A stretch of DNA of 64,000 nucleotides from Bacteroidales bacterium (GTDB lineage Bacteria > Bacteroidota > Bacteroidia > Bacteroidales > Rikenellaceae): assembly GCA_910574205.1 (NCBI GenBank), contig CAJSYJ010000002.1, positions 186,001 through 250,000 of the forward strand, given 5' to 3'. The notes below the pieces were generated by a model. It saw only the letters and a program-made list of their open reading frames with translations. It made no database searches and had not been told where the DNA came from. How positions within the stretch are numbered: position 1 is the first letter of the stretch; each line of letters opens with the position of its first letter. A program made the translations under genes and the position numbers. Positions 20,877-30,263 of this stretch are shown here, in pieces.

Positions 20877-20906
20877 AACGGCCGTCCGCTGATGCGGACG
20901 GCCGTT
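20877..20906. terminator. Hairpin between convergent genes, likely bidirectional terminator
   Basis: A 13-bp perfect GC-rich stem with a 4-nt loop sits between the rightward lipoprotein gene and the leftward aspA. Flanking T-runs are weak, but the position suits termination from both sides. Confidence 0.65.
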
Positions 20907-20959
20907 ATCGTATCTTCGCTACTATCGGACGGACAGACGCCGCCCGAGCCCGCACCGCA

Positions 20960-22390
20960 CTATCGGCGCGGCTTGATATCGAGCTTGACGGGACGGATCA
21001 TGTTCTCGGGTTTGAGAATGGTATCCAGCTCCTCCTTGTTCAGCACACCGTGCTCCAAGACCAGATCGTAGACGCTGCCGCCGGTTGCCAGAGCTTCCTT
21101 GGCGATCTTCGTCGAATTTTTGTAGCCGATGATCGGGTTCAAAGCCGTCACGATGCCGATGCTGTTGTGCACATACTCGCGGCACTGCTCCTCGTTGGCC
21201 TTGATGCCGTCGACGCAGTTCACGCGCAGCGTGTCGAAGCCGTTCATCATGATCTCGGCCGACTCGAAGCAGCACTGGGCCATGACCGGCTCCATAGCGT
21301 TGAGCTCCATTTGCGCAGCTTCGGCGCTCATCGCGACACAGAGATCGTTGCCGATTACTTTGTATGCTATCTGGTTCATGACCTCGGGGATGACCGGATT
21401 GACCTTACCGGGCATGATCGACGATCCGGGCTGACGCGCGGGCAGGTCGAACTCGTGAAGACCGCAGCGGGGACCCGAAGCCAACAGACGCAGGTCGTTG
21501 CATATCTTGTTCATCTTGACTGCGATACGGCGCAATGCCTGCGAATAGCCCACCATGCAGGTCGTATCCGACGTTGCGGCGACCATATCTTCGGCCAGAC
21601 GCACGTCCCAACCCGTTATCTCGCGCATGGCGGCAAGGCAGCGCTCGGCATACTCGGGCTCCGAGCATATACCGGTACCGATAGCCGTAGCACCCATGTT
21701 GACCGTGAGGAACTCTTCGGCTGCGAAATCGATGTTGCGTACCTCCTGACGCAGGATGCTGGCGTATGCACCGAACGTCTGACCCAGCGTCATGGGCACG
21801 GCATCCTCCAACTGGGTACGACCCATTTTCAGAATACCGGCGAACTCCTCGGCCTTGCGCTCGAATGCCGCGATAAGCTCCTCGAAGTGAGTCATGAAGC
21901 GCTTGTGCGTGGCATAGAGCCCGAAATGTATGGCCGTCGGATAGGCGTCGTTGGTCGACTGCGAGCAGTTGACATGGTCGTTGGGCGATACGTACTTGTA
22001 CTCGCCGGCCTCGTGTCCCATGATCTGCAACGCACGGTTGGCTATCACTTCGTTGGCGTTCATGTTGGTCGAGGTGCCGGCACCGCCCTGAATCATATCT
22101 ACGGGGAACTGGTCGTGATGCTTGCCGTCGAGAATTTCGAGGCATGCCTTAGAGATGCCGTCGAACTGCTCGTCCGTCAAAAGGCCGAGACTGTGGTTGG
22201 CTTCGGCAGCGGCGAGCTTGGTCATCGCCAGTCCGTTGATGAACAGCGGATAGTCGTAGAGGTGGAAACAGCTGATCGGGAAATTCTCGATGCCTCGCAT
22301 CGTCTGAACACCGTAAAGCGCCTCGACGGGAACCTGCATCTCGCCTATAAGGTCGCTCTCGGTACGGGTCTTACCGGAATAATTTTTCAT
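20960..22390 (-). CDS. aspA: Aspartate ammonia-lyase
   Basis: A 476-aa enzyme that interconverts aspartate with fumarate and ammonia, feeding fumarate respiration and nitrogen metabolism. The superfamily signature GSSIMPGKVNPVIPEV is present near residue 320, with catalytic serine in the SS pair. The N-terminal TRTESDLIGEMQVP and GAGTSTNMNANEV blocks favour aspartase over fumarase C. Length is typical. It is transcribed alone. Confidence 0.95.
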   Translation of the reverse strand: MKNYSGKTRTESDLIGEMQVPVEALYGVQTMRGIENFPISCFHLYDYPLFINGLAMTKLAAAEANHSLGLLTDEQFDGISKACLEILDGKHHDQFPVDMIQGGAGTSTNMNANEVIANRALQIMGHEAGEYKYVSPNDHVNCSQSTNDAYPTAIHFGLYATHKRFMTHFEELIAAFERKAEEFAGILKMGRTQLEDAVPMTLGQTFGAYASILRQEVRNIDFAAEEFLTVNMGATAIGTGICSEPEYAERCLAAMREITGWDVRLAEDMVAATSDTTCMVGYSQALRRIAVKMNKICNDLRLLASGPRCGLHEFDLPARQPGSSIMPGKVNPVIPEVMNQIAYKVIGNDLCVAMSAEAAQMELNAMEPVMAQCCFESAEIMMNGFDTLRVNCVDGIKANEEQCREYVHNSIGIVTALNPIIGYKNSTKIAKEALATGGSVYDLVLEHGVLNKEELDTILKPENMIRPVKLDIKPRR

Positions 22391-22811
22391 AGCAGTTTTA
22401 TGGTTTTAGTAATACATCAATAACATTTATCTTCGACACTCGATACAGTTCGCATGTTTTCGAAATATAAAGGTATAAAATTTTCCGTAATCATGCAATT
22501 TTCATTGCGAATTATAACTTCATAAAGCATCATAATCGGGCACCGGCCACGGAAAAGGCGCTGCCGGTTTCCATTTCTTATACCAGCGGGCTATGACCGA
22601 ATCATACTATTCAGGCAACTCTACGCCCGTCTCCTGTTTTACGCCCGTAACGACATTGCCGCAGGTAGCATACTCGCGGCCTCACACCGCCTTTACAGCT
22701 CTGACCCGCCCCCAAGTCCCCTCCACGGTGTTGACTTTACGGTAAAACCCGACAAGTCGAAGTATGTGAAACCATTGATGAATAAAACGGCTTATACGGA
22801 TACTTGCGCCT
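22391..22811. other. Intergenic region upstream of aspA
   Basis: The aspA-proximal ~110 bases are AT-rich; a near-consensus -7 (TACCTTTA on the minus strand, near 22469-22476) could serve aspA. The rest is GC-rich without a recognisable ORF, tRNA or repeat. It may be a decayed gene. Confidence 0.4.
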
Positions 22812-23160
22812 TATATTTGCTTTGTAGAGCAAGCGTATCCTCGCATGGTTATTTTCCACGCCGCCGCAATTACAGGCGGTCTAATCTGTCGCTAAGAGAG
22901 ATACACGACTGCTACTATGCAGGAACAGCCAAAGGCGTAGGCGATCCATACATGTCGGAGGTAACGACCGCATATTTCGGCACTGCCTCGTGGTCGGCCG
23001 CTGCCGCTGCCGCAGTCGACCGCACGATCGACCGAGCCGCAGTCGTAGCACATACCGCTACCGCACCGCAGCAAGCGGCCGATCCGCTTCGCGCGCACCG
23101 ATAAGCCGCCTTACTTGCTTGGCAGGCCGTCCCGAAATATCGGAGCGGCCTGCCGTTTTT
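22812..23160 (+). ncRNA. Candidate transcript without a convincing ORF
   Basis: A -7 element TATATTTG (22812-22819) lies ~310 nt before a strong intrinsic terminator (23121-23160), framing a transcript of about 335 nt. It could encode a 50-aa Ala-rich peptide (ATG 22952, stop ending 23104) or a longer 112-aa frame from 22766 that would start before the promoter, but neither resembles a known protein. It lacks the hallmark sequences of RNase P RNA and tmRNA. No -33 TTTG is seen, which lowers confidence. Confidence 0.3.
23121..23160 (+). terminator. Rho-independent terminator
   Basis: A 9-bp stem (23121-23129 with 23145-23153) is followed by GTTTTTT. It closes the candidate 22812-23160 transcript; there is no other rightward gene for it to serve. 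Confidence 0.8.
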
Positions 23161-23169
23161 TAATGGAAA

Positions 23170-23500
23170 TTTTCACGGAAAGGCTTTTCGTCAAAAGCGG
23201 TATTATACAACTTTTTCGTTAAGCCGAACGAGCAAAACGAAATTTATGTTGGCTTTGCTGCGGCGAGAAAAAGTGCATGAAATGAAGCCGCACGCGAAAA
23301 ACCCGCCGATGGGTAGTACTGACGTACGTCCCATTGGCGGGTTGGAGCGAGGCGCAGAAAATGGCGCCTTTTCACTGAAAAAAAGTTTTTCGTCAAAAGC
23401 GGTATTATACCACGCAACGACGGAGTGAGGCGATGGGCTGTACTTGACGTACTGCCCATTGCCGAGCGACAAGGCGCGGCAGTAGAATGCCGCTTTTCAC
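23170..23500. repeat. Two tandem imperfect repeat units with hairpins
   Basis: Two related units fill the gap between the terminator and the DUF4251 gene. Each opens with TTTTCAC, then a 24-bp sequence identical in both (23185-23208 and 23387-23410), then a GATGGG...CCCATTG hairpin flanking a GACGTAC core, then a GGCGC-rich tail. The hairpin of unit 1 spans 23300-23343 with a 14-bp stem including one wobble pair; that of unit 2 spans ~23429-23463. A third TTTTCAC at 23494 closes the array. Unit 1 is about 78 nt longer because it carries an extra palindromic element. Confidence 0.7.
23209..23290. repeat. Palindromic repeat element, copy A
   Basis: The core 23212-23284 shares TTTTCGTTAAGCCGA and GGCGAGAAAA blocks, in the same order and spacing, with copies at 32407-32485 and 37315-37391. 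The middle folds as a hairpin with AGCAAA/TTTGCT arms. The second tandem unit lacks this stretch, so the element looks like an insertion. Confidence 0.65.
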
Positions 23501-23508
23501 GAAAAAAA

Positions 23509-24057
23509 TCAGATCGAGATAATACTGCCGGTATACTGCACACTGTTGTAGAAGGGCGACGAAATCGTGAGAGTTGCGCCGCCGTAACGGGAGTAGATCT
23601 CCAAAGAGAAGGTGTAGGTATTGGCAGAGAAGAGAGAGGTCTGGAAGGTAACGGTCCAGCCGTCATGGGTCTGCTCGGTGGTGTAGCCCTGCACGGAAGG
23701 AAGGACATAGTTGAACACGACCGGGTAATAGGGAGGAGTGTAGCCCTTGATGAAAGGCAGACACACGTCGACGGTCTCGTCCCAGACCGAAAGCTCGTAG
23801 TTGGGATTCATGAGGTTGCGCATCATGCCGGCCGGCTGCCGCTGCATGGTCTGGGGGTTGAAGCGGAAGTTGCGCGAGAGCACGAGCGAATCGACATACT
23901 TCTCGTACTCGGCAAGACGCTGGGCGCGACGCTGCTGGCGCTCCTCGTGGCGCTGCTGGCGTGCTGCCTGCTTGGGATTCGACTGCGAACGGCTCTGGGC
24001 GAACACGAACGCAAGGGTTGCGCAAACGGCAACGGCGATCAATAGTATACGTTTCAT
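23509..24057 (-). CDS. DUF4251 domain protein, exported
   Basis: A 182-aa protein with signal peptide (residues 1-~21, ending VFAQ) and an Arg/Gln-rich helical stretch. A ~130-residue beta-rich domain follows with FRFNPQTMQRQP, NPNYELSVWDETVDVCLPF and TFSLEIYSRYGGATLTISSP, matching DUF4251, a periplasmic or surface family of unknown function in Bacteroidetes. It is the last gene of the leftward uvrA cluster, 46 nt after uvrA. ATG at 24057 is chosen because it directly precedes the signal peptide; an ATG at 24063 adds two residues. Confidence 0.82.
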   Translation of the reverse strand: MKRILLIAVAVCATLAFVFAQSRSQSNPKQAARQQRHEERQQRRAQRLAEYEKYVDSLVLSRNFRFNPQTMQRQPAGMMRNLMNPNYELSVWDETVDVCLPFIKGYTPPYYPVVFNYVLPSVQGYTTEQTHDGWTVTFQTSLFSANTYTFSLEIYSRYGGATLTISSPFYNSVQYTGSIISI

Positions 24058-24103
24058 AGGCATAAATTGGTATGTTTATGCCCGTATGTCGCAAATACCT
24101 TGC

Positions 24104-26923
24104 CTAAACGCCCATGCGTCGGAGAAACTCGCCCGTGTAACTGCCGTCGGCCGAGGCGATATCGTGAGGCGTGCCCTCGGCCACGACGCAGCCGCCGTCG
24201 CGCCCTCCTTCGGGTCCCATGTCGATGATATGGTCGGCGACCTTTATCACGTCGAGGTTGTGTTCGATTACGATAGCCGTGTTGCCGCAGTCGACGAGCC
24301 TGTTGATGACGTCGAGCAGCTGCCGTATATCCTCGAAGTGGAGTCCCGTAGTAGGCTCGTCGAGGATATAGAGCGTACGGCCGGTATCGCGTTTGGCAAG
24401 CTCGGATGCCAGCTTGATGCGCTGCGACTCGCCGCCCGAGAGCATGGTGCAGGGCTGGCCGAGCGTCAGGTAGCCCAGTCCGACCTGCTGTATGGCATGG
24501 AGCTTCTGCCAGATCGAGGGTATGTTCTCAAAGAACTCGACGGCCATGTTGACGGTCATGTTCAATACATCGTTGATGTTCTTGCCCTTGTAGCGCACTT
24601 CGAGCGTCTCGCGATTATAGCGTCTGCCGCCGCAGGCACGGCACGGCACATAGACGTCGGGCAGGAAATTCATCTCGATAGTCTGCTGACCCGCACCGCG
24701 GCACTCCTCGCAGCGGCCGCCCTTGACATTGAACGAGAAACGGCCGGCCTTGAAGCCTCGTATCTGAGCATCGGGCGTAGACTCGAAGAGTTTGCGTATG
24801 TCCGAAAAGACGCCCGAGTATGTCGCCGGATTGCTGCGCGGCGTGCGTCCTATGGGCGACTGGTCGACCACGACGAGTTTGTCGATATGCTCGATACCCT
24901 CCACGCCGTCGCACTCCAACGCTTGATCGAACGAGCGGTATAGGTGCCGCGACAGTATGGGGCGCAGCGTCTCGTTGACCAGCGTCGACTTGCCCGAACC
25001 GCTGACGCCGGTAACGCAGATGAACTTGCCGAGCGGAAACGACACGTCGATGTTTTTGAGGTTGTTGCCGCGGGCGCCGCGCACCGTGAGCGACTCGCCG
25101 CTGCCCTCGCGCAGCGTCTGCGGAACGGGTATGCTGCGCAGGCCGTTGAGATAGTCGGCCGTGAGCGTATGCGACGCGAGCACCTCGTCCAGAGTGCCGG
25201 CCGCGACGATATTGCCGCCTCTACGTCCTGCCAGAGGCCCCACGTCGACGATATAGTCGGCCGCACGCATCATGTCCTCGTCGTGCTCGACCACGATAAC
25301 GGAGTTGCCGGCATCGCGCAGCTCCTTCAACGACTCGATCAAGCGTCGGTTGTCGCGCTGGTGGAGTCCGATGCTCGGCTCGTCGAGGATGTAGAGCACG
25401 TTGACGAGCTTCGAGCCGATCTGCGTGGCAAGCCGTATGCGCTGCGATTCGCCGCCCGATATAGAGCGCGACGAGCGCGACAGCGACAGATAGCCCAACC
25501 CCACGTCGAGCAGGAACCGCAGCCTCTCGCGAATCTCCTTGACGATCTCGCGGGCTATCTTACGCTCCTTGTCGGTCATATGCTCCTCGACATGCGACAT
25601 CCATTCGGAAAACTCGGCTATCGACATGGCCGACACATCGGCGATACTCTTGCCGCCGATCTTGAATTGCAGAGCCTCGCTCTTCAAGCGCGTGCCGTGG
25701 CAGAGCGAACACTTGCGGTAGACGATGAACTGCTCGCGCCACTTCTGTCCGCGCTTCGAATCTTCGTCGGCATCGCGCTCGATCCACTCCGAGACGCCCT
25801 CCCACGACAGAAGCTGGTTGCCCGCCGAGGAACCGTACTCCGAAGCATTTACCGTAAGCGGTTCGCTGTCGCCGTAGAGGATAGCGCCGATGCCCTCCTT
25901 GGAGATCGTGCCCACGGCGTCGTCGAGCGTGAAGCCGTAACGCCGCCCCAGCGCATCGAGCATGGCGAAAAGGATGTTGTTGCGGTACTTGCCCAGAGGC
26001 TCGATACCGCCGTCGCGCAGCGAGCGCGTCGCATCGGGCATGATCTTATCTATATCGAACACCGCCTCCTCGCCCAGACCGTTGCATTGAGGGCAGGCTC
26101 CCTTCGGAGAGTTGAACGAAAAGGTGTGGGGTGCCGGATCCTCGAAGGCATCGCCCGTGGTCGGGCACATCAGATGCCGCGAATAGTAGCGCGAGCCCTC
26201 GCTCTGGTAATCGTAGAGAATCATCGTGCCCTTGCCCTGCCGCATCGTCTCGGCAAGCGAACGCATGATGCGTTCGCGGTGCTCCTCGCCCACCGTCATG
26301 CGATCGATGACCATATCGATCGTATGCACCTTGTAGCGGTCGAGTTTCAGTCCGCCGGAAAATTCGCGGATCTCGCCGTCGATGCGGGCATATATGTAAC
26401 CCTTCTTGGCCATAGACTCGAACAGCTCGCGGTAGTGTCCCTTGCGCCCCTTGACCACGGGCGCCATGAAGGCCACGCGACGCGAGGAGAAACCTTCGAT
26501 TATAAGGTCGCATATCTGCTCGTCGGTAAAGTGCTGCATCTGCTCGCCCGTGGCGGGAGAGTAGGCGCGCGAGGCGCGCGCATAGAGCAGGCGCAGAAAG
26601 TCGTTGATCTCGGTCACGGTGCCCACCGTCGAACGCGGGTTCTTGTTGGTGGTCTTCTGCTCTATGGCCACCACGGGGCTAAGTCCCGTTATCTTGTCGA
26701 CATCGGGGCGCTCCATAGCCCCGACGAACTGCCGCGCGTAGGTCGACAGCGTCTCCATATAGCGTCGCTGCCCCTCGGCATAGATCGTGTCGAATGCCAG
26801 CGACGATTTGCCCGAACCAGATAGGCCGGTTATCACGACCAGCTTGTCGCGCGGTATTTCGAGATCGACGTTTTTGAGGTTGTGCACCCTCGCGCCGAGA
26901 ATCCTTATCTTATCTTCACTCAT
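24104..26923 (-). CDS. uvrA: Excinuclease ABC subunit A
   Basis: A 939-aa DNA-damage sensor of nucleotide excision repair that loads UvrB. There are two ABC ATPase modules: Walker [13 protein letters not shown] near residue 33 and [12 protein letters not shown] near 640, with signatures [13 protein letters not shown] and [13 protein letters not shown]. Zinc-finger motifs are [17 protein letters not shown] and CEECRGAG...CRACGG. Length and order are standard. It lies 31 nt downstream of the TSUP permease gene. Confidence 0.98.
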   Translation of the reverse strand: MSEDKIRILGARVHNLKNVDLEIPRDKLVVITGLSGSGKSSLAFDTIYAEGQRRYMETLSTYARQFVGAMERPDVDKITGLSPVVAIEQKTTNKNPRSTVGTVTEINDFLRLLYARASRAYSPATGEQMQHFTDEQICDLIIEGFSSRRVAFMAPVVKGRKGHYRELFESMAKKGYIYARIDGEIREFSGGLKLDRYKVHTIDMVIDRMTVGEEHRERIMRSLAETMRQGKGTMILYDYQSEGSRYYSRHLMCPTTGDAFEDPAPHTFSFNSPKGACPQCNGLGEEAVFDIDKIMPDATRSLRDGGIEPLGKYRNNILFAMLDALGRRYGFTLDDAVGTISKEGIGAILYGDSEPLTVNASEYGSSAGNQLLSWEGVSEWIERDADEDSKRGQKWREQFIVYRKCSLCHGTRLKSEALQFKIGGKSIADVSAMSIAEFSEWMSHVEEHMTDKERKIAREIVKEIRERLRFLLDVGLGYLSLSRSSRSISGGESQRIRLATQIGSKLVNVLYILDEPSIGLHQRDNRRLIESLKELRDAGNSVIVVEHDEDMMRAADYIVDVGPLAGRRGGNIVAAGTLDEVLASHTLTADYLNGLRSIPVPQTLREGSGESLTVRGARGNNLKNIDVSFPLGKFICVTGVSGSGKSTLVNETLRPILSRHLYRSFDQALECDGVEGIEHIDKLVVVDQSPIGRTPRSNPATYSGVFSDIRKLFESTPDAQIRGFKAGRFSFNVKGGRCEECRGAGQQTIEMNFLPDVYVPCRACGGRRYNRETLEVRYKGKNINDVLNMTVNMAVEFFENIPSIWQKLHAIQQVGLGYLTLGQPCTMLSGGESQRIKLASELAKRDTGRTLYILDEPTTGLHFEDIRQLLDVINRLVDCGNTAIVIEHNLDVIKVADHIIDMGPEGGRDGGCVVAEGTPHDIASADGSYTGEFLRRMGV

Positions 26924-26954
26924 TGCATTATCGTTATATGCCGTCGCGGCGGGG

Positions 26955-27731
26955 TCATATCATGGCGCTGATGATGTCGTTGAGCGAAATTATGCCCACC
27001 AGATCTGCGAAGCACATCGCTACGACGAACAGAGTGAATATCCTGACGAACCTTACGCCCCACCCTATGGCGAAGTGCGAGGCGAGCAGCGCACCGATGA
27101 CATTGCCGGCACCGTGCAGCAGCCCCACGCCGTAGTCGACCTGTCCGTTGATCATGAATACGGCCAGTGCGAAGGGGGTCGATACGAATATCACGAAGCC
27201 CTTGACCACGTTGGCCGTGATTATATCCAGGTGCATGGACCATATCGTCACGGCCAGTATGACATAGCCCAGACCTATATAGATGTAGCCGCCGTAGAAG
27301 CCTATGGCGAAAAACCAAACATAGTGCCACCAGCGCAGCGCCAGACGATGACCGCCGTGGATATGCCGCTTGCGGTTGTCGAAGATCATGTAGACGAGAA
27401 TCACCGTCAGCACGGCACCCATACAGATTCGGAATATGGTCTCGCTGACCTCGATCGCCACCATAGAGCCGATGATGTTGCCCGCCACGGCGGGAATCGA
27501 GAGTTTGAGTCCGCTTCTGACGTCGAGCATGCGTTTGCGCAGAAAGGTCAGCGACGCCGACAGGTTCTGCATGACCACGGCTATACGGTTGGTGCCGTTG
27601 GCCACGCCCACGGGCAGCCCCATGGCCATGAACAACGACATGGATATGACCGAGCCGCCGCCGGCGAGGGTATTGATGATGCCCACGACGACGCCCGACA
27701 GTATCAGCAGCACAATTTCGTTTATATTCAT
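26955..27731 (-). CDS. TSUP-family (TauE/SafE) membrane permease
   Basis: A 258-aa protein with about eight hydrophobic helices. The N-terminal [22 protein letters not shown] and the internal repeat around [16 protein letters not shown] are typical of the sulfite/organosulfur exporter family. Substrate cannot be assigned. ATG at 27731 begins the first membrane helix; upstream sequence in this frame is antisense-like and overlaps the nitrilase gene. Confidence 0.88.
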   Translation of the reverse strand: MNINEIVLLILSGVVVGIINTLAGGGSVISMSLFMAMGLPVGVANGTNRIAVVMQNLSASLTFLRKRMLDVRSGLKLSIPAVAGNIIGSMVAIEVSETIFRICMGAVLTVILVYMIFDNRKRHIHGGHRLALRWWHYVWFFAIGFYGGYIYIGLGYVILAVTIWSMHLDIITANVVKGFVIFVSTPFALAVFMINGQVDYGVGLLHGAGNVIGALLASHFAIGWGVRFVRIFTLFVVAMCFADLVGIISLNDIISAMI

Positions 27732-27742
27732 CGTTTCGACAT

Positions 27743-28510
27743 TTATTTCGTTATCTCGAACAGATCGGCATCGCTCCATGCCGGGAACTTGCGTTTGAAA
27801 GCCTCGGTCGCTCCGGTGTCGATCATGGTCGTGAAGACCCCTTCGGCCGAGGCGGCGTCGATCATCACGTCGCCGCGGAAATCGACCACGCGCGAATCGC
27901 CCGCATAGCTCAGCGTCGGCTCGTCGCCCGTGCGGTTGACACCGATCGTATAGCACTGGTTTTCGATAGCACGCGCAGCGAGCAGCGTAGCCCACGCCCT
28001 GCGGCGCGCCGCAGGCCACAGCGCCGAATAGACCGCCACGTCGTAATCGCCCCGGTTGCGGCTCCACACCGGAAACCGGAGATCGTAGCAGACGAGAAGC
28101 ATGTAACGCACGCCGCGCCACTCGACCACCACACGCTCGTCGCCAGTAGAGAAGAGCGCCGCCTCGCCGCCCGGGGCGAACAGGTGGCGCTTGTCATAGC
28201 CAGTTACCCTGCCCGAAGGTTCGACCAACAGCATGCGGTTGCGCAACACTCCGCCCTCGTCGCGAACGGCGATCGATCCTGCCACGGCGGCATCGGCCCT
28301 CGCCGCCCAGCGGCGCATGGCATCGATGCTGCGGCCGGACATGGTCTCGGCAAGATCGTCGGCATCGACCGTCCAGCCCGTCTGGAACATCTCGGGCAGC
28401 ACTACGAGGTCGGCTTCGACGCCCGCGAGCATATCGTCCAGACGTGCGAGGTTGGCATCGACATCCCGCCATGCAATATCGTACTGACATATCGCTACCC
28501 TCGCCTTCAT
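27743..28510 (-). CDS. Nitrilase-superfamily amidohydrolase (omega-amidase-like)
   Basis: A 255-aa cytoplasmic hydrolase. The Glu-Lys-Cys triad is visible in [16 protein letters not shown] and [12 protein letters not shown]. These motifs match the YafV/omega-amidase branch, which hydrolyses alpha-ketoglutaramate in the methionine salvage and transamination repair context; substrate is inferred. It starts 6 nt after the methyltransferase stop and ends 11 nt before the TSUP gene. Confidence 0.9.
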   Translation of the reverse strand: MKARVAICQYDIAWRDVDANLARLDDMLAGVEADLVVLPEMFQTGWTVDADDLAETMSGRSIDAMRRWAARADAAVAGSIAVRDEGGVLRNRMLLVEPSGRVTGYDKRHLFAPGGEAALFSTGDERVVVEWRGVRYMLLVCYDLRFPVWSRNRGDYDVAVYSALWPAARRRAWATLLAARAIENQCYTIGVNRTGDEPTLSYAGDSRVVDFRGDVMIDAASAEGVFTTMIDTGATEAFKRKFPAWSDADLFEITK

Positions 28511-28516
28511 ACTCCC

Positions 28517-29278
28517 CTATCGGTCTTTATGCGCCACGTAAAACAGATCGAACGAATCGGCCGCGACATCCGTAAGCGAGTAGTCGCGGACGGTTATCGA
28601 ATCGGTCAGAGCTGTATTATCCCTCAACAGACGTCTGCGGTTGAGACGGTTGGCGATATCGTAGGGCAGGCGCAGCATCCACCGCGGCAGGCGGTGTTGC
28701 AGATCGAGCGGGTCGAAGCGCGCGATACGCTCGACAGCGAGGCGGTTCTTGGCATAGTACTCCATAACCTTGCCGTTGCCGGAAACGCCGTAGCGGTCCA
28801 CCCTGTCGAAGAGACCGCCAAGCAGAGCGGCAAGAGCGTCGGCATCGTACTCGCGCACATGCCACGGATTGCGCGTCAGCGACATGGGCGCATTGGGCGT
28901 GGTCACGACAAACGCTCCTCCCGGACGCAGCACGCGGTGCACCTCGCGGACGAAATCGCCGTCGCGCCGTATATGCTCTATAACCTGAAACGACACAACG
29001 AAGTCGAAGCTGCGGTCAGCGAAAGGCAGTCGCGGCACGACGGTGCGCACGAAGCGTACATTGGGCAGGCTCAGCGCCTCGCCGTCGAAGCGGTGTTTGT
29101 CGACCGTCGTAAGACTCCTGACGTGCGGCGCGATTATCTCGATGCCGTACCCCGTACCCGTACCCACCTCCAACACGTCGCCGTGCACCATGCGCGCTGC
29201 TTCGATATAGGCCAGTTGCGAGCGACGGAAGACGAAGTTGTCCGACCTCTCGCGCGATATTCTCTCGGCGCTCTGCAT
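28517..29278 (-). CDS. Class I SAM-dependent methyltransferase
   Basis: A 253-aa protein with the SAM-binding motif DVLEVGTGTGYGIEI, an acidic motif II region and FDFVVSFQVIEHI as post-motif. The fold is that of UbiE/type-11 methyltransferases. Substrate unknown. It lies 1 nt after the CvfB-like gene, which indicates tight cotranscription. Confidence 0.87.
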   Translation of the reverse strand: MQSAERISRERSDNFVFRRSQLAYIEAARMVHGDVLEVGTGTGYGIEIIAPHVRSLTTVDKHRFDGEALSLPNVRFVRTVVPRLPFADRSFDFVVSFQVIEHIRRDGDFVREVHRVLRPGGAFVVTTPNAPMSLTRNPWHVREYDADALAALLGGLFDRVDRYGVSGNGKVMEYYAKNRLAVERIARFDPLDLQHRLPRWMLRLPYDIANRLNRRRLLRDNTALTDSITVRDYSLTDVAADSFDLFYVAHKDR

Positions 29279-29279
29279 G

Positions 29280-30122
29280 CTATCGATGTTTTATCAACTC
29301 TATTCCCTGTTCGTCCATCTTGACGGCGCCGCGTTTGAGCAGCATGCCCACCGAGCGCTTGAATACCTTCTTGCTCATGTTCGTCAGCTCGGCCACACGC
29401 TGCGGATCGCTGCCGTCGTTGAGCGGCAGGCGGCCTCCTCCGCGTTCGAGCAGCTGCAAAAGACGCTCCGTAGAGCGCTCGACCTCCGCCAGACCGCTCT
29501 GTTGCAGCCTCACGTCGATGCGGCAGTCCTCAGTAATGCGATGAACATATCCGGTCAGCGTATCGCCTACGGCCACCGGACGGAACACTTCGTTCTTGTA
29601 CAACATGCCCCAATGACGGTTGTCAATAATGACGCGGTATCCGATAGGCGACTCCGACGCCACCAGAAGTCCGACCTGCCGGCCGGGCTCTACCGTAAGC
29701 GGCGGATCGTTATAGACGAAAGCCTTGAACTTGTTGGTAGCCACGCAGCGGCCGCTGCGCTGGTCGACATACATGTACACGAGTGTCTTGCGGCCGGCGA
29801 TGATACCTCCCTGCTGGTTGCGGTTGGGCAGGAACAGATGTTTGGACGAGAGTCCCCAGTCGAGGAACGCGCCGTGGAAACTCTTGTCTACCACTTCGAG
29901 CCACGCTACGCACCCTTCGGTTATCTTGGGGCGCTCGGTCGAGGCGACCAAACGGTCCTCCGAATCGTGATAAACGAAGACTTCGATGCTGTCGCCGACC
30001 TTCATGTCGAGCGAGACGAAACGATTGGGGAGCAGCACCTCCGACTCCTCGTCGTCTTTGAGATAAAGGCCGTAATCCGATATGCGCGAGACGACAAGCG
30101 TCTGTATTCTACCAACTTTCAT
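29280..30122 (-). CDS. CvfB-like S1 RNA-binding protein
   Basis: A 280-aa protein with N-terminal S1-like OB domains (VSRISDYGLYLKDDEESEVLLPN; FLDWGLSSKHLFLPN) and a C-terminal winged-helix part (MSKKVFKRSVGMLLKRG). This is the CvfB/YitL architecture, whose members affect virulence gene expression or translation in other bacteria. ATG at 30122 is used because it lies 20 nt downstream of a consensus -7 element. First gene of the leftward cluster running to 23509. Confidence 0.88.
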   Translation of the reverse strand: MKVGRIQTLVVSRISDYGLYLKDDEESEVLLPNRFVSLDMKVGDSIEVFVYHDSEDRLVASTERPKITEGCVAWLEVVDKSFHGAFLDWGLSSKHLFLPNRNQQGGIIAGRKTLVYMYVDQRSGRCVATNKFKAFVYNDPPLTVEPGRQVGLLVASESPIGYRVIIDNRHWGMLYKNEVFRPVAVGDTLTGYVHRITEDCRIDVRLQQSGLAEVERSTERLLQLLERGGGRLPLNDGSDPQRVAELTNMSKKVFKRSVGMLLKRGAVKMDEQGIELIKHR

Positions 30123-30141
30123 ATTGTGATGTTTAATTTTG

Positions 30142-30149
30142 CAAAGATA
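30142..30149 (-). promoter_or_regulatory. -7 promoter element of the cvfB-uvrA cluster
   Basis: The minus strand reads TATCTTTG, a perfect TAnnTTTG match 20 nt ahead of the CvfB-like start codon. Confidence 0.6.
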
Positions 30150-30216
30150 ATCAAACTTTTCGGATAATGCCATACTTTTATATCGGCCGACGATATCGCC
30201 GAAAGAATATTTTTTT

Positions 30217-30224
30217 TACCTTTG
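30217..30224 (+). promoter_or_regulatory. -7 promoter element of nusB
   Basis: TACCTTTG after a run of T lies 40 nt ahead of the nusB start. It excludes an upstream in-frame ATG at 30222, which would begin inside the promoter. Confidence 0.6.
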
Positions 30225-30263
30225 CGCCGTTATTTAATTGAGAAACCCAAACAAGTTCATACC

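Noticed and set aside
22766..23104. 112-aa open frame
   Set aside because: Starts upstream of the only promoter-like element, has no recognisable domain and an Ala-rich end; the 50-aa sub-frame is kept only as a possibility under the candidate transcript.
23170..23500. CRISPR array
   Set aside because: Only two imperfect units of unequal length with internal hairpins, no regular spacers and no cas genes; no CRISPR was found anywhere in the window.
24944..26824. 626-aa plus-strand open frame across uvrA
   Set aside because: It is antisense to a clear, full-length UvrA and has no domain pattern; long antisense frames arise from the high GC at third positions. The same applies to those opposite mutS2, dnaJ, murF-alr and aspA.
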